Assembly: GCA_023434095.1 (NCBI GenBank)
Contig: JAEYTJ010000306.1
Coordinates: forward strand, 1 to 10,863
Direction of reading: 5' to 3'
Origin: Pseudomonadota bacterium
GTDB lineage: Bacteria; Pseudomonadota; Alphaproteobacteria; Rhizobiales; Xanthobacteraceae
Length of the DNA stretch: 10,863 nt
In this document: positions 1 to 6,050 of the stretch, one piece after another
Layout: each line of letters starts with the position of its first letter
How positions within the stretch are numbered: the stretch's first letter is position 1
Made by a program: the position numbers and the translations under genes
Notes under the pieces: model-generated
What the model saw: only the letters and a program-made list of their open reading frames with translations
Databases searched by the model: none
Told to the model about the DNA's origin: nothing

Positions 1-313
1 GGCCCGCGTCGGTGCGCCGATGCCGGCACCCGCGGCCGGGCCCGGCGCGGCGGACGTGGCGGCGGCGGAAAGCCTCACCCCCGAGCAGCGCGACGCGATG
101 GTGCGCGGCATGGTGGAGCGCTTGGAAGCAAGGCTGGCGCAGGAGGGCGACGACATCGAGGGCTGGCTGCGGCTGATGCGCGCCTGGACCGTGCTGGGCC
201 AGCAGGACAAGGCCAAGACCGCCGCCGGGCAGGCCCGCACCCATTTCGCCAGCGACACGGCCGCGCTCGGCCGCATCGACGCGCTGGCACGCGAACTCGG
301 GCTGGAGAGCTGA
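1..313 (+). CDS. ccmI: CcmI, cytochrome c maturation protein (C-terminal part; 5' end outside window)
   Basis: This is the last ~103 codons of a gene open from the left edge (first whole codon at base 2). CcmI is an inner-membrane protein whose periplasmic TPR domain holds apocytochrome c for heme ligation by CcmF/CcmH. The visible part has an Ala/Pro/Gly-rich linker, then a helical stretch beginning [18 protein letters not shown] and a TPR-like helix pair containing [19 protein letters not shown], ending in [11 protein letters not shown]. This resembles the C-terminal TPR domain of alphaproteobacterial CcmI/CycH. The stop codon lies 4 bases before the ccmE start, so the two are co-transcribed. 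The identification rests partly on context, since ccmI-ccmE-ccmF-ccmH is the usual order in this class; the N-terminal membrane segments are not in the window. An internal ATG at base 20 is in frame but is not the gene start. Confidence 0.85.
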   Translation, partial: ARVGAPMPAPAAGPGAADVAAAESLTPEQRDAMVRGMVERLEARLAQEGDDIEGWLRLMRAWTVLGQQDKAKTAAGQARTHFASDTAALGRIDALARELGLES

Positions 314-317
314 TGCC

Positions 318-764
318 ATGACCCGCAAGAAGCGTCGCCTTCTCGTCATTTCCGGTGCCGCCGCGCTGCTCGCCCTTTCCGCCGGGCTGGTGCTGTTCGC
401 GCTCAACGACACCATCGTGTTCTTCCGCACCCCGAGCGAGATCGCCGCCGAGGGCACCCAGCCCGGCACGCGGCTGAGGCTCGGGGGGCTGGTGAAGGAG
501 GGCAGCGTCCAGCACACGGACGGCACGCATGTGCGTTTCGTCATCACCGACCATGGCGCGGATATGGGCGTGGCCTATGTCGGCCTGCTGCCGGACCTGT
601 TCCGCGAAGGGCAGGGGGTGATCGCCGAAGGCGTCGTCGCGCCGGACGGCAGCTTTGCCGCTGACAGCGTGCTCGCCAAGCACGACGAGACCTACATGCC
701 GAAGGAAGTCGCCGACGCGCTGAAGAAGCAGGGCGTGTGGAAGGAAGGGGAGGGGACGCCGTGA
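318..764 (+). CDS. ccmE: CcmE, periplasmic heme chaperone
   Basis: CcmE (CycJ) carries heme covalently from the CcmABCD complex to the CcmF/CcmH ligase on the periplasmic face of the inner membrane. The protein is 148 residues, normal for the family. It has a basic N-terminus (MTRKKRR), one membrane anchor at about residues 8-29, and a beta-barrel domain from about 35 to 125. The diagnostic heme-attachment motif is present as HDETY, with the covalent heme ligand H122 and the partner Y126. A short charged tail follows. The ATG is preceded by GGAGAG at 304-309, 8 bases upstream, inside the end of ccmI. Unlike the tight ccmI-ccmE junction, 160 bases separate ccmE from ccmF, and a pair of palindromic repeats fills that gap. 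Motif, length and context all agree. Confidence 0.97.
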   Translation: MTRKKRRLLVISGAAALLALSAGLVLFALNDTIVFFRTPSEIAAEGTQPGTRLRLGGLVKEGSVQHTDGTHVRFVITDHGADMGVAYVGLLPDLFREGQGVIAEGVVAPDGSFAADSVLAKHDETYMPKEVADALKKQGVWKEGEGTP

Positions 765-790
765 GGGATGGCGCACGCCGCTTCGCTATG

Positions 791-905
791 ATCCTCCTTC
801 GAGGCTCGGGCCTTGCCCGGGCACCTCAGGATGACGTTGTTTCCTCTCGTTTTCCTTCTCGGTGCGCCGTCATCCTGAGGCGCCGCGAAGCGGCCTCGAC
901 GGATG
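791..905. repeat. Pair of oppositely oriented palindromic repeats between ccmE and ccmF
   Basis: Two copies of one repeat family lie at about 791-835 and 869-905, 33 bases apart and facing each other. Both carry the arm GCCTCAGGATGAC or a close variant (CACCTCAGGATGAC at 822-835; its complement GTCATCCTGAGGCG at 869-882). Both also carry the other arm, CCTTCGAGGC-like (796-805) or GGCCTCGACGGATG (892-905, complement). Within a unit the arms pair (GAGG with CCTC; ATCCT-like with AGGAT), so each unit can fold as a hairpin. The cores differ: CGGGC-CTT-GCCCG in the first and GCCGC-GAA-GCGGC in the second. The pair begins 27 bases after the ccmE stop and ends 20 bases before the ccmF start. It resembles REP/BIME-type intergenic elements; effects on transcription or mRNA stability are inference. 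Confidence 0.85.
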
Positions 906-924
906 CTTGTTGGGACAACCGCCC

Positions 925-2925
925 ATGAACCCGGAAATCGGCCATTACGCGCTGGTGCTCTCGCTTGCCGTCGGCATCCTGATGACGGTGATTCCGATCT
1001 GGGGCGCGCGCACCGGCGATGCGGCGCTGATGCGGGTCGGCTCCACCTTGGCGCTGGTGCTGGCCGGCTTCGTCGGCCTGTCCTTCGCGACGCTGGTCGT
1101 CGCCTATGTGCAATCCGACTTCTCGGTGCTGAACGTCGTCGAGAATTCGCACTCGGCCAAGCCGCTGCTCTACCGGATCACCGGCACATGGGGGAACCAT
1201 GAGGGCTCGATGCTGCTCTGGGTGCTGGTGCTGGCGGTCTTCGCGGCGCTGGTGGCGCTGTTCGGCGGCAACCTGCCGGCGCGGCTGAAGGCGAATGTGA
1301 TCGGCGTGCAGGGCTCGGTGGCGGTGGCGTTCCTGCTGTTCATCCTGCTCACCTCCAACCCGTTCACCCGGGTGATTCCGCCGCCGGCGGAGGGGCAGGA
1401 CCTCAACCCGATCCTGCAGGATATCGGCCTCGCCATCCATCCGCCGCTGCTCTATCTCGGCTATGTCGGCTTCTCCATCACCTTCGCTTTCGCCGTCGCC
1501 GCGCTGATCGAGGGGCGGATCGACGCCGCCTGGGCGCGCTGGGTGCGGCCCTGGGCGCTGACCGCCTGGGCGTTCCTGACGCTCGGCATCGCCATGGGCT
1601 CCTACTGGGCCTATTACGAGCTCGGCTGGGGCGGCTGGTGGTTCTGGGATCCGGTCGAGAACGCCTCGCTGATGCCGTGGTTCGCCGGCACGGCGCTGAT
1701 CCATTCCGCCGTGGTGATGGAAAAGCGCGACGCGCTGAAGGTGTGGACGGTGCTGCTCGCCATCCTCGCCTTCTCGCTGTCGCTGCTCGGCACCTTCCTC
1801 GTGCGCTCGGGCGTGCTGACCTCGGTGCATGCCTTCGCCACCGATCCCTCGCGCGGCGTGTTCATCCTCGCCATCCTCGTCTTCTTCATCGGCGGTTCGC
1901 TGGCGCTCTACGCGCTGCGCGCGCCGATGCTGCGGCAGGGCGGGCTGTTCGCCCCGGTCTCGCGCGAGGGCGCGCTGGTGCTGAACAACCTGCTGCTCAC
2001 CGCCGCCGCTGCCGCGGTGCTGGTGGGCACGCTCTACCCGCTGGCTCTGGAAGCCTACAACGGTGCCAAGATCACGGTCGGCCCGCCCTATTTCAACCTG
2101 ACCGTCGGCGCGCTGATGCTGCCGGTGGCCTTCGCCATGCCGTTCGGGCCGCTGCTGGCCTGGAAGCGCGGCGACCTCGCCGGCGCCGCCCAGCGGCTGA
2201 TGGCGGCCTTCGGTGCCGCCATCGTCATCGCCGCGCTGGCGGCCTATGCGCAGGGCGGCGGGCCGCTGCTGGCGCCCTTCGGCGTGGGCCTCGCTGCCTT
2301 CGTCGTGATTGGCGCCGTGGCGGAGGTGACCGAGCGTGCCGGCTTCGGCCGCGTGCCGGCCAAGACCGCGTTCGCCCGGCTGCGCGGCCTGCCGCGCTCG
2401 GTGTTCGGGGCGGCGATCGCCCATGCCGGCGTCGGCGTCTGCCTGTTCGGCATCATCGCCGAAACGAGCTGGAACGCCGAACGCATCACCGGCGTGAAGG
2501 TCGGCGGCAGCTTCGAGGTCGGCGGCTACGATCTGACCCTCGACCGGCTGGAGCCGCGCAACGGTCCCAATTACCGCGACTTGGTGGGCGTGTTCACCAT
2601 CCGCCGCAGCGGCGTCGAGATCGGCACCATCGAATCGGCCAAGCGCCTGTTCACCGCCCGCAACATGCCGACCACGGAATCGGGCATCCGCACCATGGGC
2701 TTCAGCCAGCTCTATGTCAGCCTCGGCGACGAGCTGCCGGGCGGCGGGGTGGGCGTGCGCGCCTACTGGAAGCCCTATGTGACGCTGATCTGGATCGGCT
2801 CCGTCATCATGGCGCTCGGCGGGGCGCTGTCGCTGACCGACCGGCGCCTGCGCGTCGGCGCGCCCAAGCCGGCGAAGAAGCTGAAGGCCAAGCCGGGCAC
2901 TCCCGCGCCGGTGCCGGCGGAGTGA
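925..2925 (+). CDS. ccmF: CcmF, heme lyase core subunit
   Basis: CcmF (CycK) is the polytopic inner-membrane part of the holocytochrome c synthetase. It takes heme from CcmE and attaches it to the CXXCH cysteines of apocytochrome c. From the ATG at 925 the protein is 666 residues, near the usual length. The tryptophan-rich heme-binding WWD signature is at W235-N246 (WGGWWFWDPVEN). The four histidines expected by alignment with E. coli CcmF are present: periplasmic H172 (AIHPPLLY) and H302 (SVHAF), membrane H260 (ALIHS) and H500 (AIAHAG). Many hydrophobic helices run through the protein, and the C-terminus is a Lys/Pro/Ala-rich tail. An in-frame GTG at 862 would add 21 residues encoded by the upstream repeat. 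I prefer 925 because MNPEIGHYALVLSLAV matches the family N-terminus. Its ribosome site is weak (GGGA at 912-915). ccmH begins 5 bases after the stop. Confidence 0.97.
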   Translation: MNPEIGHYALVLSLAVGILMTVIPIWGARTGDAALMRVGSTLALVLAGFVGLSFATLVVAYVQSDFSVLNVVENSHSAKPLLYRITGTWGNHEGSMLLWVLVLAVFAALVALFGGNLPARLKANVIGVQGSVAVAFLLFILLTSNPFTRVIPPPAEGQDLNPILQDIGLAIHPPLLYLGYVGFSITFAFAVAALIEGRIDAAWARWVRPWALTAWAFLTLGIAMGSYWAYYELGWGGWWFWDPVENASLMPWFAGTALIHSAVVMEKRDALKVWTVLLAILAFSLSLLGTFLVRSGVLTSVHAFATDPSRGVFILAILVFFIGGSLALYALRAPMLRQGGLFAPVSREGALVLNNLLLTAAAAAVLVGTLYPLALEAYNGAKITVGPPYFNLTVGALMLPVAFAMPFGPLLAWKRGDLAGAAQRLMAAFGAAIVIAALAAYAQGGGPLLAPFGVGLAAFVVIGAVAEVTERAGFGRVPAKTAFARLRGLPRSVFGAAIAHAGVGVCLFGIIAETSWNAERITGVKVGGSFEVGGYDLTLDRLEPRNGPNYRDLVGVFTIRRSGVEIGTIESAKRLFTARNMPTTESGIRTMGFSQLYVSLGDELPGGGVGVRAYWKPYVTLIWIGSVIMALGGALSLTDRRLRVGAPKPAKKLKAKPGTPAPVPAE

Positions 2926-2930
2926 CGGCG

Positions 2931-3443
2931 ATGCGTGGGGCGCTCACCGGGTCGCTGCTGGCGCTGATGCTGGCGCTCACCCCCGCCGCCGCCGTCCAGC
3001 CGGACGAGGTGCTGCCCGATCCGGCGCAGGAGGCGCGGGCGCGCGAGCTCTCCAAGGAGCTGCGCTGCATGGTGTGCCAGAACCAGTCGATCGACGATTC
3101 CGACGCGCCGCTGGCGCGCGACCTGCGCCTTCTCGTGCGCGAGCGCATCCAGCAGGGGGAGAGCGACCAGCAGGTGATGGACTATCTCGTCGCCCGCTAT
3201 GGCGAGTTCGTGCTGCTGCGCCCGACCTGGCACGGGGCGAACGTCATCCTCTGGCTGGCGCCTTTCGCGGTGCTGGTTTTCGGCGGCATCGGCCTGGTCG
3301 TCGCCTATCGCCGCCGCGCCGCTCAGGCGGAGACGAGCGGGGCGCCGGCGGCGGCTCCGCTGTCGGCGGAAGAGGAGGCGCGACTGCGGGCCGCGCTGGC
3401 GGAGGCACCTGACGATGCGGCACGCGACGTTACGAAAGTTTAA
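2931..3443 (+). CDS. ccmH: CcmH (CycL-type), apocytochrome c thiol-reductase subunit of the heme lyase
   Basis: CcmH/CycL is a membrane-anchored periplasmic thioredox protein that keeps apocytochrome c cysteines available for heme ligation and works with CcmF and CcmI. The product is 170 residues. It has a probable signal sequence (residues 1-22, ending TPAAA), then the family's redox motif LRCMVCQNQSI with C46 and C49. A helical domain follows to about residue 100, then a transmembrane helix at about 105-127 followed by a basic stretch (YRRRA) and an acidic/Ala-rich cytoplasmic tail. This is the short form typical of alphaproteobacteria, in which the TPR part is the separate protein CcmI. 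The ATG at 2931 lies 5 bases after the ccmF stop, with GGAG at 2919-2922, 8 bases upstream. The open frame runs much further 5' through ccmF, but that is an out-of-frame shadow. Confidence 0.96.
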   Translation: MRGALTGSLLALMLALTPAAAVQPDEVLPDPAQEARARELSKELRCMVCQNQSIDDSDAPLARDLRLLVRERIQQGESDQQVMDYLVARYGEFVLLRPTWHGANVILWLAPFAVLVFGGIGLVVAYRRRAAQAETSGAPAAAPLSAEEEARLRAALAEAPDDAARDVTKV

Positions 3444-3465
3444 CGCGCTCGCCAGACTGCGTTAA
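3440..3465. promoter_or_regulatory. Perfect 7-base inverted repeat overlapping the ccmH stop, upstream of degP
   Basis: TTAACGC at 3440-3446 and GCGTTAA at 3459-3465 are exact reverse complements separated by 12 bases. They lie in the 92-base ccmH-degP gap and overlap the ccmH stop codon. The half-sites are more AT-rich than the surroundings, and there is no T-run after them, so a transcription-factor operator or promoter element for degP fits better than a terminator. I could not assign convincing -35/-10 boxes, and no known binding site was recognised. The role is inference. Confidence 0.35.
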
Positions 3466-3523
3466 GGCGACGGTCTCTAGGTTCTCGTTCAACGCTCCCG
3501 GTGGGGAGAGTGATTTGTCGAAC

Positions 3524-3529
3524 GAGGAA
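3524..3529 (+). promoter_or_regulatory. Ribosome binding site deciding the degP start
   Basis: GAGGAA lies 6 bases before the ATG at 3536. The alternative in-frame TTG at 3515 has a purine run (GGGGAGAG, 3503-3510) only 4 bases upstream, so it is a weaker but possible start. Confidence 0.6.
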
Positions 3530-3535
3530 CGACAC

Positions 3536-5101
3536 ATGTCGCGCACCGCGCCCAACCCGACCCGCACCCCTGCCTCCACGCTGCGCAAGAGCCGTTCCCG
3601 GCTGCTCGCCGGTGTGTTCACCCTGGCTCTCGCCGGTGGCACCGTCGGCGCCTTCGTGCTGCCCGAGATCATCACCCCGGCCCAGGCCCAGCTGACCACC
3701 AACCAGCCCGCCGGCACCTTCTCCTTCGCCGACATCGTCGAGAAGGTCTCGCCCGCCGTCGTCAGCGTGAAGGTGAAGAAGGACGAGGACAAGCTCGCCT
3801 CCAATGACGAGGAAGGCATGGGCGGGCAGAACATCCCGCCGCAGATCGAGCGCTTCATGCGCCGCTTCGGCTTCGGCCCGGGTGGCCCCGGCGGCCCGGA
3901 CATGGGCCCGCGTCGCGGCCCCGGCCATCGTGGCGTCGTCGGCCAGGGTTCCGGCTTCTTCATCTCCGCCGACGGCTATGCCGTCACCAACAACCATGTC
4001 GTCGACGGCGCCTCCGAGGTCGATATCACCACCACCGACGGCAAGACCTACACCGCCAAGGTGATCGGCACCGATCCGCGCACCGACGTGGCGCTGCTAA
4101 AGGTGGACGGCAAGTCCGACTTCCCCTGGGTGAAGCTCGCCGGCAAGGCGCCGCGCGTTGGCGACTGGGTGGTCGCGGTCGGCAACCCGTTCGGCCTCGG
4201 CGGCACCGTCACGGCGGGCATCGTCTCGGCGCGCGGCCGCGACATCGGCTCGGGCCCCTATGACGACTTCATCCAGATCGACGCCCCGATCAACCGCGGC
4301 AATTCCGGCGGCCCGACCTTCGGCCTCGACGGCGAGGTGATCGGCGTCAACACCGCCATCGTCTCCCCCTCGGGCGGCAATGTCGGCATCGCCTTCGCCA
4401 TTCCCTCCGAGACCGTCTCCGAGGTGGTCGAGGCGCTGAAGGAAGGCGGCCAGGTGGCGCGCGGCTATGTCGGCGTGCAGATCCAGCCGGTCAGCGACGA
4501 CGTCGCCGAGGCGCTGGACCTCAAGTCGGCGGAAGGCGCGCTGATCGCCCAGGTGCAGCCCGGCACGCCCGGCGAGAAGGCCGGCCTCAAGGCGGGCGAC
4601 GTGGTGACCGCGATCGACGGCGAGAACGTCAAGGACTCCCGCGAGATGTCGCGCGAGATCGCCCGCAAGAAGCCCGGCGTGACGGTGAAGCTGAGCGTGC
4701 TGCGCGACGGCAAGTCGATGACCATCCCGGTCACGCTGGAGCAGCTGCCGACTGACGTCGCCTCGGCCGACAAGGCCAAGGCGGACCAGAGCGAGCCGGA
4801 GGACGACAAGGGCATTCCGCGCCTCGGCCTGTCGCTCGCGCCCGCCAAGGGCGTCGCCGGTGCCGGCGACATCGGCGTGGTGGTGACCGACGTGGACCCG
4901 AACGGCCCGGCGGCCGAACGCGGCATCAAGGCGGGCGACGTTATTCTCGACGTCGGCGGCAAGCCGGTGATGAGCCCTGCCGAAGTCCGCGACGGTCTCG
5001 CCACCGCCAAGAAGGACAACCGCAAGGCCGTCCTGATGCGCGTCAAGTCCGAGCAGGGCACGCGTTTCGTGGCCATCTCTCTGGGCGACCAGAAGGGCTG
5101 A
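3536..5101 (+). CDS. degP: DegP/Do-family periplasmic serine protease-chaperone
   Basis: This enzyme degrades or refolds damaged envelope proteins. The 521-residue product has a basic N-terminus (RKSRSR), a hydrophobic segment at about 23-42 and a likely signal-peptidase site after AQA at 49-51. The trypsin-like domain contains the catalytic triad H154 (TNNHVVDGA), D184 (DPRTDVALLKV) and S257 (NRGNSGGP). Two PDZ domains follow, about 310-400 (GYVGVQIQPV, later AGLKAGDVV) and 435-515 (RLGLSLAP, later RGIKAGDVIL). Two PDZ domains place it in the DegP/DegQ/MucD group, not the single-PDZ DegS group; choosing the symbol degP over degQ or mucD is convention. A flexible Gly/Pro/Arg-rich stretch at about 112-136 precedes the protease core, in the position of the regulatory LA loop. 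It is not fused to the ccm operon: a 92-base gap with a candidate operator precedes it. The neighbouring two-component genes suggest an envelope-stress role. Confidence 0.95.
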   Translation: MSRTAPNPTRTPASTLRKSRSRLLAGVFTLALAGGTVGAFVLPEIITPAQAQLTTNQPAGTFSFADIVEKVSPAVVSVKVKKDEDKLASNDEEGMGGQNIPPQIERFMRRFGFGPGGPGGPDMGPRRGPGHRGVVGQGSGFFISADGYAVTNNHVVDGASEVDITTTDGKTYTAKVIGTDPRTDVALLKVDGKSDFPWVKLAGKAPRVGDWVVAVGNPFGLGGTVTAGIVSARGRDIGSGPYDDFIQIDAPINRGNSGGPTFGLDGEVIGVNTAIVSPSGGNVGIAFAIPSETVSEVVEALKEGGQVARGYVGVQIQPVSDDVAEALDLKSAEGALIAQVQPGTPGEKAGLKAGDVVTAIDGENVKDSREMSREIARKKPGVTVKLSVLRDGKSMTIPVTLEQLPTDVASADKAKADQSEPEDDKGIPRLGLSLAPAKGVAGAGDIGVVVTDVDPNGPAAERGIKAGDVILDVGGKPVMSPAEVRDGLATAKKDNRKAVLMRVKSEQGTRFVAISLGDQKG

Positions 5102-5156
5102 CCTTAAAGGTTCCGGTTGCGGCTCGTTCCGTCGCCCCTTGGGCTGCGGCCGGTTC

Positions 5157-5194
5157 GGTGGCGCGGGGAGTCCGGGAGGATTCCCCGCGTCATC
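5157..5194. terminator. Strong GC-rich hairpin between degP and the response regulator
   Basis: Bases 5162-5173 pair with 5178-5189 as a 12-base-pair stem containing one G-U wobble, closed by the GNRA-type tetraloop GGGA (5174-5177). The stem extends outwards to 5157/5194 through five more pairs, two of them G-U. The hairpin begins 56 bases after the degP stop. It is followed by TCATCTATTTC, which is only weakly U-rich, so it may be an imperfect terminator, an attenuator or a 3'-end stabiliser for degP mRNA. The structure is directly visible; the function is inference. Confidence 0.6.
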
Positions 5195-5233
5195 TATTTC
5201 AGGGGCGCCCCGGCGGGATGCCGCGATAGGCGC

Positions 5234-5246
5234 GAGGCTCGAAATG
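5234..5246 (+). promoter_or_regulatory. Possible ribosome site and alternative upstream start of the response regulator
   Basis: GAGG at 5234-5237 lies 6 bases before an ATG at 5244 that is in frame with the response regulator. No stop intervenes. Use of this start would add 42 residues ahead of the receiver domain. The site is better spaced than the weak GACGAG (5358-5363) before the canonical ATG at 5370. A receiver domain normally begins at the very N-terminus, so I keep 5370 as the main call. Confidence 0.3.
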
Positions 5247-5369
5247 ACGTACATGGAGACGAATTCGAATCGTACCGCTGCCGCCGATTCCGCGCGGGGC
5301 CGAGAGGGCCCGTTCCTCGAACTCGCGGACGTCCGGAGAGCCGCCCGCAAGAACGCCGACGAGTCCCCC

Positions 5370-6050
5370 ATGCGCCTGCTTATCGTCGAGGACGACCGCG
5401 ACGCCGCCGACTACCTGCGCAAGGCGTTCCGCGAGGCCGGCCATGTCGCGGACGTGGCCTCGGACGGCGAGGAGGGGCTCATTCTGGCCCGCGACGGCGG
5501 CTATGACGTGCTCATCGTCGACCGCATGCTGCCGCGCCGCGACGGGCTCTCGGTGATCGCCGACCTGCGCGGGCGCGGCGACAAGACGCCGGCGCTCATC
5601 CTTTCCGCCCTCGGCCAGGTCGACGACCGCGTGACCGGCCTGCGGGCCGGCGGCGACGACTATCTGCCCAAGCCCTACGCCTTCACCGAGCTGCTCGCCC
5701 GCGTCGAGGCGCTGGCCCGGCGCGGCGGACCGCAGGCGGCCGACACGGTGTACCGCGTCGCCGACCTCGAACTGGACCGGCTGGCGCATCGCTGCACCCG
5801 CTCGGGGCAAGAGATCGTGCTGCAGCCGCGCGAGTTCCGGCTGCTGGAATATCTCATGCGCCACGCCGGGCAGGTGGTGACCCGCACCATGCTGCTGGAG
5901 AATGTGTGGGACTACCATTTCGACCCGCAGACCAACGTGATCGACGTCCATGTCTCGCGGCTGCGCGCGAAGATCGACAAGGGGTTCGATCCGCCGCTGC
6001 TCCATACGGTTCGCGGCGCGGGGTACATTATTCGTGACGGCGCTCGGTAA
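5370..6050 (+). CDS. OmpR/PhoB-family response regulator
   Basis: This is a cytosolic DNA-binding regulator, presumably phosphorylated by the kinase encoded just downstream. From ATG 5370 it is 226 residues, standard for the family. The receiver domain (1-~115) has the acidic pocket E7-D8-D9, phospho-acceptor D51 (VLIVDRMLP), the switch residue S79 and conserved K101 (LPKPY). A winged-helix C-terminal domain (~127-224) shows LQPREFRLLEYLMRHAGQVV, the recognition-helix region TNVIDVHVSRLRAKID and the closing hairpin TVRGAGYIIR. The start was chosen because MRLLIVEDD is where receiver domains begin; an upstream in-frame ATG at 5244 has a better ribosome site. The last 17 bases overlap the kinase gene, which implies translational coupling. 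The target genes cannot be read from sequence; degP upstream is an obvious candidate. I do not assign a specific name because the pair is not diagnostic of a named system. Confidence 0.95.
   Translation: MRLLIVEDDRDAADYLRKAFREAGHVADVASDGEEGLILARDGGYDVLIVDRMLPRRDGLSVIADLRGRGDKTPALILSALGQVDDRVTGLRAGGDDYLPKPYAFTELLARVEALARRGGPQAADTVYRVADLELDRLAHRCTRSGQEIVLQPREFRLLEYLMRHAGQVVTRTMLLENVWDYHFDPQTNVIDVHVSRLRAKIDKGFDPPLLHTVRGAGYIIRDGAR

Noticed and set aside
737..928. Small + strand open frame across the ccmE end and the repeats
   Set aside because: It overlaps the ccmE 3' end in another frame, and most of its sequence is palindromic repeat. No family was recognised.
826..2424. Long - strand open frame opposite ccmF, rich in Gln/Arg/His
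   Set aside because: It is a compositional shadow of ccmF, which has all expected histidines and the WWD motif.
3527..3531. GGAAC before the degP ATG as a general-stress (EcfG-type) -35 element
   Set aside because: No CGTT-like -10 at the expected spacing follows, and the sequence is better explained as the ribosome site.
3515..3535. TTG start adding seven residues to DegP
   Set aside because: The ATG at 3536 has a well-placed GAGGAA, and the extra residues add nothing to the signal sequence. It remains possible.
5221..5250. Possible fifth, degraded copy of the palindromic repeat (GAGGCTCGAAATGACG)
   Set aside because: Only a short stretch resembles one arm; the second arm and the hairpin are missing, so it cannot be told from chance.
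4097..5371. Long - strand open frame opposite degP
   Set aside because: It is a shadow of degP with no domain-like sequence; degP has an intact catalytic triad and PDZ domains.
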